From contig NZ_JAKCFB010000065.1 of assembly GCF_024198235.1 (NCBI RefSeq), positions 1 to 36,598 of the forward strand: a stretch of DNA of 36,598 nt. The letters are read 5' to 3'. Positions 7,267 through 14,657 of the stretch are shown here, piece by piece (position 1 is the first letter of the stretch; every line of letters starts with the position of its first letter). The notes under the pieces were generated by a model, which was given only the letters and a program-made list of their open reading frames with translations, was not told where the DNA came from and made no database searches. Made by a program: the position numbers and the translations under genes. This stretch comes from Myxococcus dinghuensis. Lineage in GTDB: Bacteria > Myxococcota > Myxococcia > Myxococcales > Myxococcaceae.

Positions 7267-8772
7267 GTGCTCGATACCCAGACTTCTGTTGGCGGATCCC
7301 CTCTCCACCTCGACCGCAAGCACCTGCTGAAGGAGGCGATGCGGGTCATCCCCGAGGCCTTCGACGAGCGCGGCCGCCTGCTCTCCCCGGTGGCGGGAGC
7401 ATGGGTCCGCCCGCCCGCCTGGTTCGGCGCGAGGTCGCCCATCGACGGCCAGGTCATCGCCGAGCTGCCGCAGCTCGACGCCAACCAGGCCGCCGCCGCC
7501 GTGGAGGCCGCCGCGGACGAGTTCATCCCCTGGTCCCACCTCCCGCTCTCCGAGCGCGCCCTCGCCGTCTCCCAGGCCGTCACCCTGCTCCACCAGCACC
7601 GTGACCTGCTCGTCCGCGTGCTCGCCTGGGACATCGGCAAGACGCTGCCCACCGCGTCCAACGACGTCGACCGCTGTCTGGCCGGCATCGCGTGGTACCT
7701 GGAGAACATGGCGCCCATGATGGAGGGCCGCGCCCCGCTCGGCCTGGTCTCCAACATCGCCTCCTGGAACTACCCGTTCTCCGTCCTCCTCCTGAACGTC
7801 CTCGTCCAATCCCTGGCGGGCGACTCCGTCATCGCCAAGATTCCCACCCAGGGTGGCGGCGTCAGCCTCACCCTCGCCTTCGCGCTGCTGCGCCGGGCCC
7901 ACCTGCCCGTGTCGCTCGTGGGCGGACGCGGCAAGGACCTCTCCGAACCGCTCGTCGCCCACGACCGCATCGCGGGCGTCGCCTTCATCGGCGGGCGCGC
8001 CAACGGCGGCGAGGTCCACCGCCGCCTCAAGGCCTGCAACAAGCGCTATGCCCTGGAGATGGAGGGCGTCAACGCCTACGCCATCACCCACTTCTCCGAC
8101 TGGGACTCGCTCGGGAAGCAGATTCGCGCGGGCTTCGACTTCGGCAAGCAGCGCTGCACCGCGTACACCCGCTGGGTCGTCGAGAAGTCCCTCGTCCCCC
8201 GCTTCGTGCGCACGTACATCGACGCCGTGTCGGACCTGCGCGTCGGCCACCCGCTGCTCGACCGCCACGTCGACTTCGGCCCGCTCATCTCCGCGTCCAA
8301 GGTGAAGGAGCTGCGCGGCCACCTCGACGCCGCCCAGGCCGACGGCGCCCGCGTCCTCTTCCAGGGCCAGCTCGCCGAGGACGCCTTCCACGACGGCCAG
8401 GACCGGGGCGCGTACATCCCGCCCACCCTCCTGTTCGGCGTGAACACCCAGAGCGAGCTCTACCTGCGCGAGCCCTTCGGCCCCGTGGACGTGCTCATCT
8501 CCGCGGACTCCGAGGAGGCGCTCATCGCCGAGGCCAACGTCTCCGACGGCGCGCTCGTCGCCTCCGTCGCCGCGGACGACCCGTCGCTCGCCCAGCGCAT
8601 CGCCTCGCGCCTCCACGCCTTCAAGGTCGGCATCAACAAGCTGCGCTCCCGCGGCGACCGCGAGGAGTCCTTCGGCGGCAAGGGCGGCTCGTGGGCCGGC
8701 GCCTTCGTGGGCGGCACGCACCTGGTCCGCGCCTTCACCGACGGGCCCCACCCGCTCGAAGGCAACTGGTGA
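7267..8772 (+). CDS. Aldehyde dehydrogenase-family protein
   Basis: A 501-residue NAD(P)-dependent aldehyde dehydrogenase superfamily member. The catalytic cysteine is Cys297 (GKQRCTAYTR), the general-base-position glutamate is Glu264 (YALEMEG), and the oxyanion asparagine is Asn168 (ASWNYPF). Lys191 (AKIPTQ) takes the place of the cofactor-binding lysine. The glutamate motif is altered from the usual ELGGKxP to EMEGVNA, so this is a divergent branch and the substrate cannot be named. The GTG start is supported by AGGAAGGAG 5 nt upstream; the protein then begins at the normal family position. A perfect 12-bp hairpin follows the stop, so the gene is probably monocistronic. Confidence 0.88.
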   Translation: MLDTQTSVGGSPLHLDRKHLLKEAMRVIPEAFDERGRLLSPVAGAWVRPPAWFGARSPIDGQVIAELPQLDANQAAAAVEAAADEFIPWSHLPLSERALAVSQAVTLLHQHRDLLVRVLAWDIGKTLPTASNDVDRCLAGIAWYLENMAPMMEGRAPLGLVSNIASWNYPFSVLLLNVLVQSLAGDSVIAKIPTQGGGVSLTLAFALLRRAHLPVSLVGGRGKDLSEPLVAHDRIAGVAFIGGRANGGEVHRRLKACNKRYALEMEGVNAYAITHFSDWDSLGKQIRAGFDFGKQRCTAYTRWVVEKSLVPRFVRTYIDAVSDLRVGHPLLDRHVDFGPLISASKVKELRGHLDAAQADGARVLFQGQLAEDAFHDGQDRGAYIPPTLLFGVNTQSELYLREPFGPVDVLISADSEEALIAEANVSDGALVASVAADDPSLAQRIASRLHAFKVGINKLRSRGDREESFGGKGGSWAGAFVGGTHLVRAFTDGPHPLEGNW

Positions 8773-8779
8773 CACCCCC

Positions 8780-8812
8780 GCGCGTGGCCCCATGCGACAC
8801 GGGGCCACGCGC
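8780..8812. terminator. Perfect 12-bp hairpin after the aldehyde dehydrogenase gene
   Basis: GCGCGTGGCCCC (8780-8791) pairs fully with GGGGCCACGCGC (8801-8812) around a 9-nt loop, starting 7 nt after the stop codon. There is no T-tract, as is common at GC-rich gene ends. Confidence 0.7.
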
Positions 8813-8883
8813 ACCCCCCGCGAGCGAATCCAGGGAGTTGCCGCCCCCAGGGGTGGGACGCCGCGGACCCGTGACACACGCCA

Positions 8884-8913
8884 TTGCCAGTCATTGACGC
8901 GGCGCGGTTAAGC
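8884..8913 (+). promoter_or_regulatory. Candidate promoter, leaderless arrangement
   Basis: TTGCCA (8884-8889) and GTTAAG (8907-8912) are separated by 17 nt. The -10 ends 10 nt before the ATG at 8923, and no Shine-Dalgarno sequence precedes that ATG, so the transcript would start only about 4 nt before the coding region. Confidence 0.45.
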
Positions 8914-8922
8914 TCCGCCCCC

Positions 8923-9636
8923 ATGAACCGCGAATACCACCGCTGGCACAGCACCCGGCTGCACCGGGACATGGAGCTCCTGCTCTTCGGCCACTCGGGA
9001 GAGCCGGTGCTGCTCCTGCCCACCAGCCGTGGACGCTTCTTCCAGGCGGAGGACTTCGGCCTCATCGGCGCCATCGCCGACCGCATCCAGTCCGGGCGCT
9101 ACGTCGTGGTGTGCCCCGACTCCGTCGACGACGAGTCCTGGTTCAACAAGGCCGTGCACCCGCACGACCGCGTCGCGCGCCACGCGGAGTGGGAGCAGTA
9201 CCTCATCCACGAGGTGGTCCCCCTCCTCCAGAGCCGCGCCACCGGCGGTCGCCTCACCCTGGCCGGGTGCAGCTTCGGCGGCTTCCACACGTACAACGTG
9301 GGCCTGCGCCACCCGCACGTCTTCCAGCGCCTCTTGTCCATGGGCGGCAAGTTCGAGACGGACGAGTTCCTCGACGGCCACCACGACCCGGACGTCTACT
9401 TCCACTCCGCCACGCAATGGCTGCCCAACGTCAGCGACGGCGCGCAGCTCTCCGCGCTCCAGCGCATGGAGATGGTGCTCGCCGTGGGGGAGCACGACTT
9501 CTGCCGTCCCTCCAACGAGCACCTGTCCAACCTGCTGTGGAAGAAGGACATCGCCCACCAGCTCGCCGTCTGGCAGGGCGGCAACCACGACTGGCCCGTG
9601 TGGCGGCAGATGATTCAGCAGTACCTGCCCTGGTAG
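8923..9636 (+). CDS. Esterase-family alpha/beta hydrolase
   Basis: A 237-residue cytoplasmic protein of the putative-esterase (esterase D / antigen 85-like) fold. The nucleophile elbow is GCSFGG with Ser117, the acid is probably Asp192 (GEHDF), and the base His222 (GGNHDWPVW). These are in the order and spacing expected for a serine hydrolase. The substrate is unknown. ATG at 8923 is preferred over the upstream GTG at 8884 because the extension overlaps the promoter-like elements and has no family counterpart. A complex hairpin separates the gene from the convergent MATE gene. Confidence 0.88.
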   Translation: MNREYHRWHSTRLHRDMELLLFGHSGEPVLLLPTSRGRFFQAEDFGLIGAIADRIQSGRYVVVCPDSVDDESWFNKAVHPHDRVARHAEWEQYLIHEVVPLLQSRATGGRLTLAGCSFGGFHTYNVGLRHPHVFQRLLSMGGKFETDEFLDGHHDPDVYFHSATQWLPNVSDGAQLSALQRMEMVLAVGEHDFCRPSNEHLSNLLWKKDIAHQLAVWQGGNHDWPVWRQMIQQYLPW

Positions 9637-9680
9637 CCGCGAAGCCCTCGCGGGCGCCCGCTCACGACTCCAGCGGGCGC
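9637..9680. terminator. Double hairpin between convergent genes
   Basis: CCGCGA/TCGCGG (9637-9642 and 9648-9653) forms a 6-bp stem immediately after the esterase stop. GCGCCCGCT/AGCGGGCGC (9654-9662 and 9672-9680) forms a perfect 9-bp stem overlapping the stop codon of the MATE gene. It probably ends transcription from both sides. Confidence 0.6.
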
Positions 9681-11065
9681 AGCGTGCCGGCGCTCATCTT
9701 GTTGAAGCGCCACAGCAGCGCCACCGCCACGGTGATGAGGCCCGCGCACAGGCCCCACCAGATGCCGAGCACGCCCAGCCCCGCCTTGAAGCCCAGGAAG
9801 AGCGTCAGCGGCAGCCCCACGACGTAGTGCCCCACCATGTTGGCCAGGAAGGTGAAGCGCGTGTCCCCCACGCCGCGCAGCACGCCCGCGCCCACCCCCT
9901 GCACCCCGTCGAAGACCTGGAAGAGGGCGCTGACCATCAGCAGCGGCACCGCCAGCGGCAGCACGTCGTCCGGCGCGCCCGCCAGCTTCGCCAGCGCCGT
10001 GGGGAAGCACGCGAACACCAGCGCGCCCAGCGCCATGAAGCCCGCGCCTCCCGCGAAGGCCATGAAGCCGCTGCGCCGGGCCCTCGGCGAATCATGCGCC
10101 CCCACCGCCCAGCCCACCCGCACGCTGCCCGCGTTGCCGATGCCCACCGCGATGGTGAAGGTGACGCTCGAGAAGGAGATGGCGATCTGATGCGCGCCCA
10201 CGCTCGCCGGCCCCAGCCCCGCGGCCAGCACGCCCGCCAGCGCGAAGACGCCAATCTCCGCCGCGATGTGCAGCCCGATGGGCACCCCCACCCGCGCCGC
10301 CTGCGCCAGGTCCGCCCACACCGGCGCTCGCGAGGGCCGCGCGTCCGGCGTCGCGCTCGACGACGACATGGCGAACACCACCACGGCCAGTTGGAGCGCC
10401 GTGCACAGCGACGTCGCCAGCGCCGAGCCCGCCACGCCCATGGCCGGAATCGCCCGCAGCGGCCCGAAGAACTCCGGCAACACCCCGCCGCCGAACACCA
10501 GCAGGATGTCCCCGCCCAGGTTGAGGACGTTGGCCAGCACCGTCGCCACCACGAGCGGCCGCGTGGTGGCCGTGGCCTGGAAGTACGAGCGCATCGTCAT
10601 GAACGCCAGCATCAGCGGCATGCTCGGCGCGCGCCACACCAGGTAGTCCCAGGCCCCGGCGATCTCCGCCTCGCCCACGCCCGCCAGCGGCAGCAGCCGC
10701 GGGGACAGCAGCAGCAGGCTCCCGAGCACCAGCCCGGCGAACAGCGACATCCACCCGCCCTGCCACAAGAGGGCCCGCGCCCGGGACGGGTTGCGCGCCC
10801 CCACCGCCTGGGACAGGAGCGGGTCGAAGCCCATCATCAGCCCCATGCCGAAGCCGCTCACGGCGAAGAACAGGCCGTTGCCCAACCCCACCGACGCCAG
10901 CGCCAGCGTGCCCGCACGCCCCACCACCAGCGTGTCGACCAGGCCCATGAGCGCCTGGCCTCCCTGGGCGATGGCGATGGGGACCGCCAGCTTCATCAGC
11001 GCCCGGAACTCGGCGCGATAGGAGCCTTGGACTTCACCAGGAACGGGGGCGACGGCGGTAGACAT
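9662..11065 (-). CDS. MATE-family efflux transporter
   Basis: A 467-residue integral membrane protein with about 12 hydrophobic segments in two related halves of six, the layout of MATE (NorM/DinF-type) drug-sodium or drug-proton antiporters. Recognisable features are the N-terminal LAVPIAIAQGGQALMGLVDT segment, in which a transported-cation helix lies, the loop AVGARNPSRAR after the second segment, and the symmetric AVGAHDSPRARRSG in the second half. The substrate cannot be told. The ATG at 11065 has no Shine-Dalgarno sequence but a GCTATAGC element lies 12 nt upstream, so the transcript may be leaderless. It shares the strand with the beta-propeller gene, but a hairpin stands between them. 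Confidence 0.93.
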   Translation of the reverse strand: MSTAVAPVPGEVQGSYRAEFRALMKLAVPIAIAQGGQALMGLVDTLVVGRAGTLALASVGLGNGLFFAVSGFGMGLMMGFDPLLSQAVGARNPSRARALLWQGGWMSLFAGLVLGSLLLLSPRLLPLAGVGEAEIAGAWDYLVWRAPSMPLMLAFMTMRSYFQATATTRPLVVATVLANVLNLGGDILLVFGGGVLPEFFGPLRAIPAMGVAGSALATSLCTALQLAVVVFAMSSSSATPDARPSRAPVWADLAQAARVGVPIGLHIAAEIGVFALAGVLAAGLGPASVGAHQIAISFSSVTFTIAVGIGNAGSVRVGWAVGAHDSPRARRSGFMAFAGGAGFMALGALVFACFPTALAKLAGAPDDVLPLAVPLLMVSALFQVFDGVQGVGAGVLRGVGDTRFTFLANMVGHYVVGLPLTLFLGFKAGLGVLGIWWGLCAGLITVAVALLWRFNKMSAGTLRPLES

Positions 11066-11076
11066 GGCGGCCCGGG

Positions 11077-11084
11077 GCTATAGC
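11077..11084 (-). promoter_or_regulatory. Candidate -10 element of the MATE gene
   Basis: GCTATAGC, itself a palindrome, ends 11 nt before the ATG at 11065. No good -35 was found. The short distance and the absent ribosome binding site point to a transcript starting within a few bases of the ATG. Confidence 0.4.
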
Positions 11085-11142
11085 GCCTTCCGGGATGGAT
11101 TGCGCCACCGCGAGCGACGCCCCGCCGCTCGCCGACCTGACC

Positions 11143-11180
11143 CGCGCGCCCAACCCCGGAAGTCCGGAGCCGGGCGCGCG
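11143..11180 (-). terminator. Terminator hairpin of the beta-propeller gene
   Basis: CGCGCGCCC (11143-11151) pairs with GGGCGCGCG (11172-11180). The 20-nt loop holds a second small hairpin, CCGGA-AG-TCCGG. It lies 14 nt beyond the stop codon of the minus-strand gene. Confidence 0.6.
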
Positions 11181-11193
11181 CGTCAACACCGCA

Positions 11194-13320
11194 TCACGGC
11201 GTGGGGGCCTGGAAGAGCGTGGTGGCCAGCGGCGTCTGGAGCGACTCCAGCTTCGCCACGCGCACGCCCGCGTCGGTGATGGCGTACACGTAGTCGTCCG
11301 CCATCACGCTGCGGCGCACCTGCGGCTGCCAGTTCCAGGACCACTGCGGGTTGTCGAGCGTCCGGTACACGTCCCCCATGGAGACGGAGCCCACCGGCGA
11401 GAAGCCCGTGGCGGTGTCCACCCGGAAGACCAGCAGGTCGCTGCGGAAGCCGGACCAGTAATCCGTGGGGCTGTAGATGAAGTCCGTGAAGGGGATGGCC
11501 AGCAGCTTCTTCTCCGCGAAGTAGTTGAAGGCCTTGTGCTCGTAGAGCGCCTCGCTGTAGCTGCTCATCGACCCCAGGCGGTGGGTGAACGTCTCCTTCG
11601 GGTGCGCCAGGTCCGACACGTCGAACAGCGACAGCTTGAGGGCGCGGTTGGTCCAGGTGCCGTCCTCGTTGCGGTCCTCGCCGAGCGTCAGCAGGTGCGT
11701 GGTGCCCAGCGGGTGGATGTACGTGGAGAAGCCCGGAATCTTCAGCTCACCCACCTTGCGCGGGTGCGCCGGGTCGCTCAGGTCGAACGTGAACAGCGGG
11801 TCCACCTGGCGGAACGTCACGACGTAGCCGCGGTCCCCCACGAAGCGCGCGCTGAAGATGCGCTCGCCCTTGGCCAGGTCCTCGCTGCGCCCCAGCTCCA
11901 CCAGCTGCCCGTCCTGCTCGCCCAGGGTGACGACGCGGCTGTAGGTCGTCGTGTCGTTGCTGGAGACGGGGGAGGACGGGTCCCAGAGCGACGCGGTGCG
12001 CACCGTGGTGGCCACGCGCAGCACGCCCTCGTGTTCGTCCAGGGAGAACTGGTTGACCAGCGTCCCCTCCACCGTGCCGCTGGCCACGTACGTCGTCTTG
12101 CCCACCTCGCGGATGTCGAACTTGTGCAGGTAGGAGAAGTCCTTCTGCGCCGCGTCCGTGCGCCACCACCAGTGCGGCGTCGCCAGGTAGAGCGACTCCG
12201 CGGAGGCGTAGAGCTGCCCCGGGTACGTCACCACGCTGGTGCGGTCCACCGGCGCCGCGCCCTCGGCCGCGTCCAGGTCCAGCGACAGCACCGTCACGAA
12301 GCCCAGGCCCAGCGGCGCGTTGGCGTGGAAGAAGCGGTGGCAGTCCGACGACAGCGGGTGCGACGCCCCGTCCGAGGAGACGTTGCGCCCCTCGGGCCGC
12401 CACAGCGCGAGCGTCTGCTCCCGGATGAGCTTCTCGTTCTGGACGATGAGCGCGTCGATGGCCTTGTTCAGCTTGTCCTTGTCCTCGTAGACCTCGCGCG
12501 AATAGTCGACCGCCATCTTCACGCCCGCGGGCCAGCGGAACGCGTCCGACAGGACGAAGCGCACCGTCCCGTCCACGCGCCGCGCGCTCAGGTAGTTGCC
12601 CGGCAGGTACACCTGCTGGACCACCTGGGGCGAGGCGACCGCGGACACGTCCACCACCGTCACCTTCATCGTGTCGCTGTACGCGTAGCCACAGCCCCGC
12701 CCCACACAGCCCGGCGCGGGCATGTCCGCGCCCCCCGTCAGGCCCCCGCCGCGGGTGCCCAGGGAGGGGTAGCCGGGGCGCTCCTCGAAGACCTGCGAGG
12801 CGATGACCAGCCGGTGGCGCGCCTCGTCGTAGAGCATCTGCGAGGGCCAGCCCTCGATGTCGAGCGTCGCCGCCAGCGTCAGCTGCTCCGCGGGCCAGGA
12901 GCGGTGCAGGTACAGCCTGGTGCCGGACAGCACGAAGATGTGCGTGCCGTCGTTCTGCACGAAGTCCGCCTCGTGCACGCCCTCCACCTGGTTGTTGGTG
13001 CCGGTGTGGTTGTCCGGCCCGCGGCTGCCGCCCTCGCCGCCCGACCCGCCGGCGGTGGGCGCGGACGGGGGAATGGCCCCGTCATCCACGGAGAACCAGT
13101 AGCCGCCGTTGCGCGTGGACTCGAGGTAGGCGCGCATCTGCTTCGTCGCCGTGTCCTCGATGAACGTCTCCAGCGCCGCGCAGCTGTCGAAGGCCTCCAA
13201 CCGCGCCTTCATCTGCACCGGCTCGTTCTCCATCTCCGGGTACGTCTTGGACCCCTCACAGCCCGCCACCACCCCCACCACCACACCCATCCACGCGGAG
13301 CGCTTCCACTGTCGAATCAC
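11194..13320 (-). CDS. Lipoprotein with beta-propeller domain
   Basis: A 708-residue secreted protein of the family of bacterial beta-propeller-domain proteins (PF09826-like). A GTG start at 13320 is used because AGAGGG lies 6 nt upstream. The signal peptide then runs MGVVVGVVAGC with a lipobox cysteine at residue 21, so the protein is a lipoprotein. After a linker rich in Gly/Ser/Pro (about 70-100), repeated four-strand blades can be followed by phrases such as VEGVHEADFVQNDG, LVIASQVFEE, VDVSAVASPQVVQ and FDVSDLAHPKETF. The binding partner is unknown. A longer reading frame upstream lacks a signal peptide start. Direct repeats and a palindrome lie upstream (13346-13396). Confidence 0.85.
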   Translation of the reverse strand: MIRQWKRSAWMGVVVGVVAGCEGSKTYPEMENEPVQMKARLEAFDSCAALETFIEDTATKQMRAYLESTRNGGYWFSVDDGAIPPSAPTAGGSGGEGGSRGPDNHTGTNNQVEGVHEADFVQNDGTHIFVLSGTRLYLHRSWPAEQLTLAATLDIEGWPSQMLYDEARHRLVIASQVFEERPGYPSLGTRGGGLTGGADMPAPGCVGRGCGYAYSDTMKVTVVDVSAVASPQVVQQVYLPGNYLSARRVDGTVRFVLSDAFRWPAGVKMAVDYSREVYEDKDKLNKAIDALIVQNEKLIREQTLALWRPEGRNVSSDGASHPLSSDCHRFFHANAPLGLGFVTVLSLDLDAAEGAAPVDRTSVVTYPGQLYASAESLYLATPHWWWRTDAAQKDFSYLHKFDIREVGKTTYVASGTVEGTLVNQFSLDEHEGVLRVATTVRTASLWDPSSPVSSNDTTTYSRVVTLGEQDGQLVELGRSEDLAKGERIFSARFVGDRGYVVTFRQVDPLFTFDLSDPAHPRKVGELKIPGFSTYIHPLGTTHLLTLGEDRNEDGTWTNRALKLSLFDVSDLAHPKETFTHRLGSMSSYSEALYEHKAFNYFAEKKLLAIPFTDFIYSPTDYWSGFRSDLLVFRVDTATGFSPVGSVSMGDVYRTLDNPQWSWNWQPQVRRSVMADDYVYAITDAGVRVAKLESLQTPLATTLFQAPTP

Positions 13321-13345
13321 GGAGGACCCTCTTTCGTTCTCGTCG

Positions 13346-13396
13346 GCCCCACCGGGCGCCTGGGGAGGCGCGGAGGCCGCCCCACCGGCCCGGTGG
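13346..13396. promoter_or_regulatory. Direct repeats and palindrome upstream of the beta-propeller gene
   Basis: GCCCCACCGG occurs at 13346-13355 and 13379-13388, 33 nt apart. The second copy is part of a perfect inverted repeat, CCACCGG-C-CCGGTGG (13382-13396). It sits 26-76 nt before the GTG start, a typical operator position. Confidence 0.35.
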
Positions 13397-13485
13397 CATC
13401 GCGCGGGCCGTGTTGCCACCCTCATGCCAGCGGTGACATGCCCGGGACTCCGGGGCTTCCAGGGGTTTGCGGGCCACGGCCCCTC

Positions 13486-14655
13486 TCAGAAACCTGAGGC
13501 GCGCGGGGGACTGGGAGGGGGAAAACCGTGGGTGCGCGGGACGAAGCGGACGAACTGCTGGGTCAGCGCCGGGTCCATCTTCTCCAGCCGCAGGCCCATG
13601 CCGGCCGGGGCGCGGAAGGCGCCGGAGGGCCGGGGCGGGTTGGCCCAGGCCACGGTGGCCTCGGCGGCGCAGGGCGTGCGCTGCCCCGCGAGCAGGACCT
13701 TCAGGGCGAGCCGGCTGCCCTCGCGCGCGGGGGTGAGGGTGCGCACGAAGAGGGCGCCGGGGCTGGCGTCGTGGCTGAAGCCCGAGTGCGTGGGGCCGCC
13801 GCCCACGGGGGCGAACTCCACCACGGTGAAGAAGGGCACGCGCTCGGCGGCCCGCAGCGGCGTCCGGTCCGGCACCAGCCGCGCCAGCACGCGCGCCAGC
13901 AGCTCGTCGGCGCCCAGGTGGCGCTTCTCCAGGAGCGGCGCGCCGCTGAGCGCCTGGGCCCGGGCCAGCACCTCCGCGGACTCCTCCGCGCGCGACAGGA
14001 GCACCAGCGGCTTGCGCGGGCCCGTCTCGTGGAGCCGGGCGGCGAGCGCCAGCGCCTCCTTCGGGGCGCGGGAGACGTCGACGAGGAAGCCGTCGAGCTG
14101 CGCGGCGTGCTCGGCGGCCAGCCGCTCCGCGTCGTGGGCGTCGCGGGCGTAGAGGACGTGCAACCCCTCCTGCTCCAGCGAGCCCCCGAGGAAGGTGTGC
14201 AGGAAGCGCCCGCCCTCCACCAGCAGCACGCGGCGGCCCCGGGGCGGGCCGTCCTTCACGCGCTCGCGCGCGCCGCGCACGGCGACGAGCTTGGCCTGCA
14301 GCGCCTCCAGCGTGACGGGCTTGGGCAGGAAGTCGTCCGCGCCCGCGCGCCAGCAGTGCATCACCTCGTGCGGCTCGCCCGCGGAGGTGAACATGATGAC
14401 GGGCACGTTGCGGCCGGCCGGGTGGGCCTTCACCGCGCGGCACACCTCGTCGCCCTGCATGCGCTCCATGCGCAGGTCCATGAGGATGAGCATGGGCGCG
14501 CGCCGCGCCAGCTCCGCCATGCACGCCTCGCCGCCCTCCAGCGTCACCGGCTCGCAGCCCAGCCGCGCCAGGTGCAGCCGCACCACCTCGCGCGCGGTGC
14601 GGGAGTCGTCCACCACGAACACGGTCTCGCGCGCGGTGGAGGGAGGGGCGTTCAT
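13486..14655 (-). CDS. Response regulator with two receiver domains and a PilZ domain
   Basis: 389 residues. The first receiver domain (about 10-128) is intact: acid pair Asp16-Asp17, phosphoacceptor Asp60, Thr90 and Lys112. The second receiver-like domain (about 140-262) has lost the acid pair (VEGGR at 146-150) and is probably not phosphorylated. The C-terminal region (about 268-375) looks like a PilZ domain, with the arginine motif near 268-272 (RAAER) and DASPG (296-300) in place of D/N-x-S-x-x-G, so c-di-GMP binding is plausible. The ATG is 2 nt after the stop of the Hsp70 gene, so both form one operon. No DNA-binding output domain is present; action by protein contact is inferred. Confidence 0.85.
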   Translation of the reverse strand: MNAPPSTARETVFVVDDSRTAREVVRLHLARLGCEPVTLEGGEACMAELARRAPMLILMDLRMERMQGDEVCRAVKAHPAGRNVPVIMFTSAGEPHEVMHCWRAGADDFLPKPVTLEALQAKLVAVRGARERVKDGPPRGRRVLLVEGGRFLHTFLGGSLEQEGLHVLYARDAHDAERLAAEHAAQLDGFLVDVSRAPKEALALAARLHETGPRKPLVLLSRAEESAEVLARAQALSGAPLLEKRHLGADELLARVLARLVPDRTPLRAAERVPFFTVVEFAPVGGGPTHSGFSHDASPGALFVRTLTPAREGSRLALKVLLAGQRTPCAAEATVAWANPPRPSGAFRAPAGMGLRLEKMDPALTQQFVRFVPRTHGFPPPSPPRASGF

Positions 14656-14657
14656 GG

